This document shows, piece after piece, positions 1-5,353 of a stretch of DNA of 64,000 nucleotides (position 1 is the stretch's first letter; each line of letters starts with the position of its first letter). Under the pieces are notes generated by a model. The model ran no database searches. It was not told the DNA's origin and was given only the letters and a program-made list of their open reading frames with translations. The translations under genes and the position numbers were made by a program. The stretch is from Kitasatospora sp. GP82 (GTDB taxonomy: Bacteria; Actinomycetota; Actinomycetes; Streptomycetales; Streptomycetaceae): the NCBI RefSeq assembly GCF_029892105.1, contig NZ_JARZAJ010000015.1, positions 149,934 to 213,933 of the forward strand, given 5' to 3'.

Positions 1-643
1 TCTGCTCCTGCTCGCTCCGGCGCAGCGCCGGTCCCATCACGGCCAGCGGCAGCAGGATCAGTACCGGTACGGACAGGAACACCCAGCGCCAGCCCAGGTG
101 CTGGGTCACCGCACCGGACACCAGCGGGCCGACGATCGAGGGCAGCACCCAGGCCGAGGAGAACGCCGCGAACACCGACGGACGCAACCGCTCCGGGAAG
201 GCCCGCCCGACCACGACGTACAGGGCGACGATCACCAGCCCCCCGCCGAGCCCCTGGATCGCCCGGCCCGCCACGAACAGCCACATGTCCGGGGCCGTTC
301 CCGCGACCACGAGCCCGGCCCCGAACACCACTATCCCGGTGAACAGCGGCGCCATCGGGCCCCTGCGGTCGCACCACTGCCCGGAGACCACCAGCGCGAA
401 CAGCGTGCTGGTGAAGTAGCCGGAGAAGGCGAAGGCGTACAACCCGAGGCCGTCCAGCTGCCGGGCCGCCACCGGCATCGCGGTGTTCACGGCGGTCGCC
501 TCGAAGGCCAGCAGCAGCACCACCGAGACGATCCCCAGCGTCAGCGCCCGGTACGGGCTGCTGAGTACGCCTCCGGTGTCCGTGCCAACTGCCGGCGTAG
601 GTGTCCTGGGCGGGGTCTCGGAGGTGGGAAAGGCTGTGGTCAT
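1..643 (-). CDS. MFS drug-efflux transporter, N-terminal part (runs off the window)
   Basis: Read on the minus strand from the ATG at 643, the frame stays open to the window edge (214 codons). It encodes an integral membrane major facilitator protein. A short N-terminal tail is followed by hydrophobic helices. Signature elements include WCDRRG after helix 2 (the MFS loop 2-3 motif), GRAIQGLGGG in helix 4, and a PSIVGPLVSG stretch resembling antiporter motif C in helix 5. These point to a drug:H+ antiporter of the 12- or 14-TM families; the missing C-terminal half prevents choosing between them. It lies upstream in the same orientation as nothing else in the window, and the SMR exporter behind it suggests a small efflux neighbourhood. 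No Shine-Dalgarno sequence precedes the ATG (see the promoter entry). Substrate is unknown. Confidence 0.85.
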   Translation of the reverse strand, partial: MTTAFPTSETPPRTPTPAVGTDTGGVLSSPYRALTLGIVSVVLLLAFEATAVNTAMPVAARQLDGLGLYAFAFSGYFTSTLFALVVSGQWCDRRGPMAPLFTGIVVFGAGLVVAGTAPDMWLFVAGRAIQGLGGGLVIVALYVVVGRAFPERLRPSVFAAFSSAWVLPSIVGPLVSGAVTQHLGWRWVFLSVPVLILLPLAVMGPALRRSEQEQ

Positions 644-650
644 GCCGATA

Positions 651-656
651 ATCGTA
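651..656 (-). promoter_or_regulatory. Candidate -10 element for leaderless MFS transcript
   Basis: On the minus strand TACGAT ends exactly 7 nt before the MFS ATG, so transcription would begin at or next to the start codon. No purine-rich ribosome binding site lies within 20 nt of the ATG. The -35 region is weak (GTCAAA at about 16 nt spacing). A leaderless mRNA, common in actinobacteria, is the simplest reading. Confidence 0.4.
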
Positions 657-741
657 AGTGCCTATTGGCTGTTTGACTCCTGACCTGCAGTCCCGCAGCT
701 CCTCCCCCTTCGGTCCTAGGACCGCGAGACCGCAACAGGCG

Positions 742-1056
742 TCAGTGCAGCACCTTGAGCCCCACCACACCGCCGAGAATCAGCACCAGACAGGTCACCC
801 GGGCCGCCGTCACCGCGTCCCCCATCACCGCCATGCCGTACAGCGCCGTACCGATCGCGCCGATCCCCACCCACACCGCATAGCCCGTACCGAGCGGGAT
901 GCCGCGCATCGCATACGCCAGCCCGCCCATGCTCAGCGCCAGCGCCACCGTGAACACCAGGCTCGGCACCGGCCGCGAGAACCCCTTCGACGCCTCCAGG
1001 GCAACCGCCCACACCGTCTCCAGCACACCGGCGACGATCAGAACCACCCAGGCCAT
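742..1056 (-). CDS. gdx: SMR-family guanidinium/quaternary ammonium exporter (Gdx/SugE type)
   Basis: A 104-residue protein with four predicted membrane helices, the normal size for small multidrug resistance proteins, which work as antiparallel dimers exchanging substrate for protons. The conserved membrane-embedded glutamate of helix 1 is present (Glu13, in AGVLETVW), as is the helix 4 dimer region (LVLILGGVVGLKVLH). The ATG at 1056 is chosen because GGAGGAGAG lies just upstream. A longer frame starting at 1131 would begin inside the riboswitch and is rejected. The guanidine-III riboswitch upstream argues that the physiological substrate is guanidinium, as for the Gdx branch of the family, rather than bulky biocides. 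It is transcribed toward the MFS gene and could share its transcript. Confidence 0.9.
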   Translation of the reverse strand: MAWVVLIVAGVLETVWAVALEASKGFSRPVPSLVFTVALALSMGGLAYAMRGIPLGTGYAVWVGIGAIGTALYGMAVMGDAVTAARVTCLVLILGGVVGLKVLH

Positions 1057-1116
1057 GACCCGACTCTCCTCCGCAGTTGTGGACGGCCGAGCCTCACTGG
1101 GCTCTGCCGCTGTACT

Positions 1117-1156
1117 GCGCCGTCTTGTCATACCGGGTACGACGCGCCTCGTCCGG
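1117..1156 (-). ncRNA. Guanidine-III riboswitch (ykkC-III)
   Basis: The minus-strand RNA starts CCGGACGAGGCGCG and ends GACAAGACGGCGC. It contains the core features of the ykkC-III aptamer: CCGGACGAGG, GUACCCGG, and a closing ACAAGACGGCGC that forms a pseudoknot with the first hairpin loop. I recognise the close match to the structurally characterised Thermobifida fusca aptamer. It lies 61 nt upstream of the SMR start codon, in the leader of the exporter mRNA. Guanidinium binding is expected to turn on exporter synthesis, by transcription or translation control; the mechanism cannot be read from the sequence. Confidence 0.9.
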
Positions 1157-1232
1157 GGCGATCAACTCACCTGCGTTCGATTCTTCCGGTCGACCGTAGC
1201 ACACGCCGACACACAGAATTCATATTCGGATA

Positions 1233-1263
1233 TTGACGCTTCCCCGTCGCCGCCGCATATGAT
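1233..1263 (+). promoter_or_regulatory. Candidate sigma-70 (HrdB-like) promoter for the Cys mini-ORF/tRNA-Cys unit
   Basis: TTGACG (1233-1238) and TATGAT (1258-1263) are separated by 19 bp. This is a good match to vegetative actinobacterial promoters in otherwise GC-rich DNA, and would place the RNA start near 1270. The -10 lies within an imperfect dyad whose arms are GAATTCATAT (1216-1225) and ATATGATGAATTC (1257-1269), a possible regulator site. Confidence 0.55.
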
Positions 1264-1280
1264 GAATTCATCGACGCGGC

Positions 1281-1299
1281 GCCCCGATCGAATCGGGGC
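1281..1299 (+). promoter_or_regulatory. Leader hairpin upstream of the Cys mini-ORF
   Basis: GCCCCGAT and ATCGGGGC form a perfect 8-bp stem with a 3-nt loop. It ends 9 nt before the AGGAG ribosome binding site of the mini-ORF and lies within the predicted leader RNA. It may stabilise the 5' end or influence initiation; function unknown. Confidence 0.5.
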
Positions 1300-1319
1300 C
1301 GAAACGACAGGAGCAGGCC

Positions 1320-1400
1320 ATGAGCAGGAGGACGGCGAGCATCGCGACGCCGCGCACCTGTGCCGCTCGCTGTTGTTGTCGCGCCTGTTGCGCCTGCTAG
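1320..1400 (+). CDS. Cysteine-rich 26-residue leader-like ORF upstream of tRNA-Cys
   Basis: ATG at 1320 is preceded by AGGAG with 7-nt spacing. The frame runs 26 codons to TAG at 1398. The last 13 codons include seven cysteines (Cys14, 18, 19, 20, 23, 24, 26), with a run of three (CCC). It sits downstream of a recognisable promoter and 84 nt upstream of the tRNA-Cys gene, the only gene before the terminator at 1649. Poly-Cys short ORFs acting as cysteine-responsive attenuators are known from mycobacteria. Here a tRNA gene rather than a sulfur gene would be the target, which is unusual. The alternative is a chance consequence of TGTTGC-rich repetitive DNA. Translation is unproven. Confidence 0.45.
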   Translation: MSRRTASIATPRTCAARCCCRACCAC

Positions 1401-1484
1401 GGCCGTTGCATCTGTCAGGGCTGTTGCACCTGTTGCGCCCGATCATCCTCTTGCCCGGCACGGACCGAGTCCGTCGCCTGCCAC

Positions 1485-1559
1485 GGCCGTGTGCCCGAGT
1501 GGTTCAGGGAACCGCCTGCAAAGCGGTTTACACGGGTTCGATTCCCGTCATGGCCTCCA
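1485..1559 (+). tRNA. tRNA-Cys (GCA), CCA encoded
   Basis: The cloverleaf is complete. Acceptor GGCCGTG (1485-1491) pairs with CATGGCC (1549-1555), with one G-T pair. The anticodon stem is ACCGC/GCGGT around loop CTGCAAA, giving anticodon GCA at 1518-1520. The T arm is ACGGG-TTCGATT-CCCGT, and T1556 is the discriminator base typical of tRNA-Cys. CCA is encoded at 1557-1559. It is preceded by a small hairpin (ACGGAC-CGA-GTCCGT, 1460-1474) and the Cys-rich mini-ORF. Confidence 0.95.
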
Positions 1560-1648
1560 TGCACCACCTGCCGAATTACCGGTCGACGAATTGCCGCCGA
1601 TCGGTAATTCGGTATTTCTTTTCGCCGAACGTCGCCCGAAAAAACAGC

Positions 1649-1680
1649 GTGGGGCGCACCCGAACTCGGGTGCGCCCCAC
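1649..1680. terminator. Bidirectional terminator between tRNA-Cys and the T7SS cassette
   Basis: Near-perfect hairpin: GTGGGGCGCACCCGA pairs with TCGGGTGCGCCCCAC across a 2-nt gap (effectively a 13-bp stem with a small loop). It lies downstream of the plus-strand tRNA and of the minus-strand gene ending at 1744. There is no long U-tract, as is common in Streptomyces. Confidence 0.8.
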
Positions 1681-1682
1681 AC

Positions 1683-1723
1683 CTTGGCCTTGGCCCTGGC
1701 CTTGGCCCTGGCCTTGGCCCTGG
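1683..1723. repeat. 12-bp tandem repeat (CTTGGCCCTGGC), about 3.4 copies
   Basis: Imperfect tandem array just beyond the stop codon of the gene at 1744 and next to the terminator. It is noncoding in the gene models given here. Probably slippage-prone sequence; copy number may vary between strains. Confidence 0.75.
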
Positions 1724-1743
1724 AGAGCCGGCTACTCGATCCG

Positions 1744-3321
1744 CTACTCGATCACCGGCGGGTTGGCCGAACCGCCGGTACGCCAGGTGTCCTCGTCCTC
1801 GACGAGGTAGTCCGGGCGGTTGCCGTTCTTGCCCTTCTTCTTGTTGCCCGCCGCGCCACCGGGAGCCCCGTGGGCACCCCCGGCACCCGGGGCACCGTTC
1901 TGGGCACGAGCCTTGCCCAGACCCGAACCGCCCTCGGTGAAGGCCCGCCCACTGGCGCCACCCGCACGAGCACCGCCGATGGTACCGCCACTGCGCCGGA
2001 CCAGACCGCTGCCGCTCTTGCCGGCCGCGCCCTTGCCACCCGCACCGGCACCGGCACCACCGTGCGCGCCGCCCATGCCGGACATACCCGGACGGCCCTG
2101 GCCGGCACCCGTACCCGCGGCGGAACCCGAACCCGCACCAGCACCGCCGACACCGCCACGCGAGGCACCCGCGCCGGCACCCGTGCCACCGATGGACCCG
2201 GACCCCGGACGGCTGGTCGGAGCGGTCCTGCCACCGCCGAGACCGCCGCCGCCACCGAGGACTCCGCCGCCACCGAGACCGCCCGGAAGGCCACCGCCCG
2301 GCAGCCCACCGCCGTTGCCACTCGGCAGACCGCCGCCACCCGGCAGGCCACCACCGCCCGGCAGGCCACCACCGGGCAGGCCGCCGCCAGGCAGCGTGCC
2401 GGTGCCCGGCTGGGGCAGCGTGGACGAGGGCGGGAGCGAGTCGATCCCGGTGTGACTGGGCGGAACGATCGGCGAAGTCGGCATCCCCGGCAGCGGGTTG
2501 CCCGGCGTCCCCGGACCACCGGGGAGGCCCGAGTGCCCCGGCCCCGACGGAGCCGGGATGTGCGGCTGCTGGAACCCGGGACCCCCCGGGTTCACCCCAC
2601 CGGCACCACCCGGATCCACCCCACCGGGACCACCCGAACCACCGGGGCCCGACGGGGACGGGTTGTGCGGCATGGGGGGCATCGGGGAGGGGGCGACACC
2701 GGGCGGGGTGGGGTTGTCGGGCTGGGGCGGGAAGCCCTCCTGCTTCGAATGACCATCCTGGACCGGCGGTGTGAGGTAGCTGGCAGCCTGGGTGTACTGC
2801 GGACCCAGCTGCTCCATGACGCCGATCGCGTACTGGTGCGAGATCTCGGTCGCCGACAGCTGGTCGTAGTTCTTGTTGACGGCGGTGAAACGGTCCATGC
2901 CGCCCGCCACGTCCGCCTTGAACTGTGCGTCGGAGCGGTCGCCGAGGTCACCCATGAACTTCAGCCCGCTGTCCAGGGAGCTGGGGACCTGGATCTGCTT
3001 CATCGTCTGGGCGGCCTGGTCCAGCGCGGTGCCGGCGAACTTCATCGCCCGGGAGGTGCTCCCGGCGTGGTCGGCCGTGCTCGTCATGCTGGTCTGGATG
3101 ACCTGGGACCGCTTGACGAAGGCCTGGGAGGCGTCGCCCTCCCAGCTCTGGGTGGCGTGCTCAACCGCCTTCTGGAGTTCGTCGGCCGCGCTGCGGAGTT
3201 CCGTCTCGACGCTCTGCCAGTGGTCGCTGACCTCCGAGACCCGCCCGGGGTTGGAGCTCGCGAGCATCTGCTTGAGCGGGACAAGGTCGTACTGCTCGAA
3301 GTTCGTCTTCTCGCCGGCCAT
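1744..3321 (-). CDS. WXG100/PPE-like type VII secretion protein with long Gly/Pro-rich tail
   Basis: 525 residues. The first ~170 residues are helical and carry the WXG turn as W60-E-G62, so this half resembles an ESX/PPE-type helical hairpin. From about residue 195 the chain is low complexity: Pro-rich, then long (L)PGGG runs, then Ala/Gly-rich with Arg, ending in a charged segment. Its start overlaps the stop of the upstream WXG100-like gene by one base (TGATG), implying translational coupling and probably a partner relationship. The gene order mycosin, small ESX-like, long WXG protein suggests a substrate secreted by a type VII system and possibly processed by the mycosin. No EccB/C/D/E genes are in the window. 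The tail could associate with the cell wall; that is inference. Confidence 0.8.
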   Translation of the reverse strand: MAGEKTNFEQYDLVPLKQMLASSNPGRVSEVSDHWQSVETELRSAADELQKAVEHATQSWEGDASQAFVKRSQVIQTSMTSTADHAGSTSRAMKFAGTALDQAAQTMKQIQVPSSLDSGLKFMGDLGDRSDAQFKADVAGGMDRFTAVNKNYDQLSATEISHQYAIGVMEQLGPQYTQAASYLTPPVQDGHSKQEGFPPQPDNPTPPGVAPSPMPPMPHNPSPSGPGGSGGPGGVDPGGAGGVNPGGPGFQQPHIPAPSGPGHSGLPGGPGTPGNPLPGMPTSPIVPPSHTGIDSLPPSSTLPQPGTGTLPGGGLPGGGLPGGGGLPGGGGLPSGNGGGLPGGGLPGGLGGGGVLGGGGGLGGGRTAPTSRPGSGSIGGTGAGAGASRGGVGGAGAGSGSAAGTGAGQGRPGMSGMGGAHGGAGAGAGGKGAAGKSGSGLVRRSGGTIGGARAGGASGRAFTEGGSGLGKARAQNGAPGAGGAHGAPGGAAGNKKKGKNGNRPDYLVEDEDTWRTGGSANPPVIE

Positions 3322-3647
3322 CAGACAGACCCCTCCTGCTGCTTCATCTTGGCACTCTGCGCCTCGTCGTCGTTCCGGTAGGCGTCGTTGACCGCCTTGG
3401 TCTTGTCACCGAAGTCGTTGATCAAGGAGTCCAGGTCCGAGATCATCCCGGCCAGGAACTGCTGCATACCGTCGTGCGCCGAGTGGAGCGTCTGCGCCTC
3501 GGCGAAGTCGCCGCCAAGATCGTTGCGCGAGATGACGGTGTTGTACTTGGACTTGTTCGCGGTCTGGCCAAGGTTCTGCTGAAGGGCCCGCAGTCGCCTG
3601 ACGACCGCCTCCAACTCGCTTGTATCTACCCGGAATCCGCTGGACAT
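3321..3647 (-). CDS. Small ESX/WXG100-like protein, partner of the 525-residue protein
   Basis: 108 residues, largely helical, with the size and charge pattern of WXG100 superfamily proteins but without a W-x-G triplet; the turn region reads DLGGDFAEA. The C-terminal part (FGDKTKAVNDAYRNDDEAQSAKM) could hold a secretion-type signal, but a clear Y-x-x-x-D/E motif cannot be asserted. The ATG at 3647 follows GGGGGAGAG. It precedes and overlaps the 525-residue WXG gene, so the two are likely co-translated and may form a heterodimer, as known for ESX pairs. Assignment rests on context and size more than on motif. Confidence 0.7.
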   Translation of the reverse strand: MSSGFRVDTSELEAVVRRLRALQQNLGQTANKSKYNTVISRNDLGGDFAEAQTLHSAHDGMQQFLAGMISDLDSLINDFGDKTKAVNDAYRNDDEAQSAKMKQQEGSV

Positions 3648-3790
3648 GCGGCTCTCTCCCCCTGGAGTGTCGATGCTTCCCCGTCTGGCACTGGCTCCGG
3701 CGGGTGGTAATGGTGCCCGAATGCCCGGGCGACAGCTTGATGGCTAGGGCGTTCGATGGTAGCGCTTACTCTCTGGGTGCTGACACACCC

Positions 3791-5182
3791 TCAGCGCTGC
3801 TGGTTCCCACCCTGGCCGTACGGGTTGTTCTGGTGCGGCTGCTGCGGCGGGTAGCCGGGCGGCGGAACCTGGTTGCCGTAGGGCTGCTGCGGCTGGTTCG
3901 GGTACGGCGGCTGGCCCTGCTGCGGCCACGCGGGCGGTGTGCCGTAGGGCTGCTGGGAGCCGTAGGCGGGAGGCTGGGCAGCGGCCTTGCGGCGGCGGGA
4001 GACGACCACGATCACCGCGATCAGACCGGCCAGCAGGACGACACCGACACCGGCGGCGTAGAGCACGGTGGAGGCGGTCGAGTTCGACTTGATCACTGGC
4101 GGTTGCGCGACGGGCCCAGGGCCGACTACCCCCGGGCTGCTAGTACCAGAAGCCGTTGCGGCGGGCGTCTTTGTAGCACTCGCTGTGTCACCGGCACCAT
4201 CGGGCTTGGCAAGCGGACCCTGGGCCGAACCGTCTGGAATGTCCTGGGTCAGCGCCTCGTACGGCCGGATGATGCCGTATCCGTAGTGCTGGTCGGGAAG
4301 CTTGGATGCCTGCAGTCCAGCCGGAACGTACGCCGACTTCGCCAACCGGTTTACCACCTGGCCAGCCGTCAGATTGGGGAATTTCGCCCGGATGAGGGCT
4401 GCGGCAGCAGACACGTAGGCGGTAGATCCAGAAGTGCCGTCACCGATGCAGTACTGGCCTCCACTACAGCTCCCAGCGCCGACGATCCGCGTCCCAGGAG
4501 CTGATAGAAGCACTTCCGGGCCGTAGTTCGACTGGGACCAGATCTTGCGGTCCTGATCCGATGCGCCGACCGCGAGGACCCCCGGGTACCTCGCGGGGTA
4601 ATCCACAGGAGTGACCCCGTTGTTCCCGGTCGCCGCCACGATCAGTACATCGTGCTTGGCTGCATAGGCCACCGCATCGGCCATCTGAGCATCCGGCATT
4701 GTGCCACCGATGGACATATTAATGATCTTGGCGTTATGATCCACGGCCCATTTGATGTCTTCGGCATCAGCGCTTCTGTCACTCGCGTCCGCCTTGTAGA
4801 TCGGCAGGACCTTTGCGCCTGGCGCCAACCCGAGCGCGCCCTCCGCGTTTCCGGCACCGTGGCCATGGCCCACGATGGCGCTGGCCATACTGGTGCCGTG
4901 CGGATCGGTCGGGTGGGCGTTGAGGCCCTTGCCGCTCGGGTCGTAACCGTCCAGCACCTGCCCTGTCAGGTCAGGGTGGCTGGCGTCCACTCCGCTGTCG
5001 ATGACCGCGACGATGACGCCGTCACCCTGGCTCACCGACCAGACCTTCTGCAGGTCGAAGTACTGGTTCGGCCACTGCGCGTCGCGGACCTGGTCCGCGC
5101 TCGCGATGGGGGTGGCGGTCAGGAGGAGGCCGCCGGCCAGTGTGGTGGCGCCGAGTGCGCGCATGGTCCTGCTGAGCGTCAT
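3791..5182 (-). CDS. mycP: Type VII secretion-associated serine protease, mycosin (S8 subtilase)
   Basis: 463 residues. An N-terminal signal peptide (about 1-30, ending ASAD) precedes a subtilisin-type domain. The catalytic triad is visible: Asp62 (AVIDSGVD), His95 (DPHGTSMA) and Ser251 (DGTSGSTA), with oxyanion Asn187 in ATGNNG. A Thr/Ala/Pro linker leads to one membrane helix (about 373-396), RRRK stop-transfer residues, and a cytosolic tail rich in Pro, Gln, Tyr and Gly. This is the mycosin layout: protease domain outside the cell, anchored by a C-terminal helix, near the T7SS channel. It is the first gene of the cassette with the two WXG proteins. The middle of the gene is noticeably AT-richer than its surroundings. 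Confidence 0.9.
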   Translation of the reverse strand: MTLSRTMRALGATTLAGGLLLTATPIASADQVRDAQWPNQYFDLQKVWSVSQGDGVIVAVIDSGVDASHPDLTGQVLDGYDPSGKGLNAHPTDPHGTSMASAIVGHGHGAGNAEGALGLAPGAKVLPIYKADASDRSADAEDIKWAVDHNAKIINMSIGGTMPDAQMADAVAYAAKHDVLIVAATGNNGVTPVDYPARYPGVLAVGASDQDRKIWSQSNYGPEVLLSAPGTRIVGAGSCSGGQYCIGDGTSGSTAYVSAAAALIRAKFPNLTAGQVVNRLAKSAYVPAGLQASKLPDQHYGYGIIRPYEALTQDIPDGSAQGPLAKPDGAGDTASATKTPAATASGTSSPGVVGPGPVAQPPVIKSNSTASTVLYAAGVGVVLLAGLIAVIVVVSRRRKAAAQPPAYGSQQPYGTPPAWPQQGQPPYPNQPQQPYGNQVPPPGYPPQQPHQNNPYGQGGNQQR

Positions 5183-5353
5183 CGCTTCCCCGTCACCCCG
5201 TCAGTAGACATCCGAAGTCCGCCTGTACCGGCGTGAGTACAAGCAGACGGCGCTTCGATCGTATCGCCCGCCGAGCCGGAACGGGGCAGGGGCCCACGGC
5301 TCTGCACGGCTTCTGCACGCCGTAGTTGGCTCACCATCGGCGGGTGCCGCGGC

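Noticed and set aside
742..1131. Longer start for the SMR gene
   Set aside because: The start at 1131 falls in the guanidine-III aptamer; the ATG at 1056 has a strong RBS.
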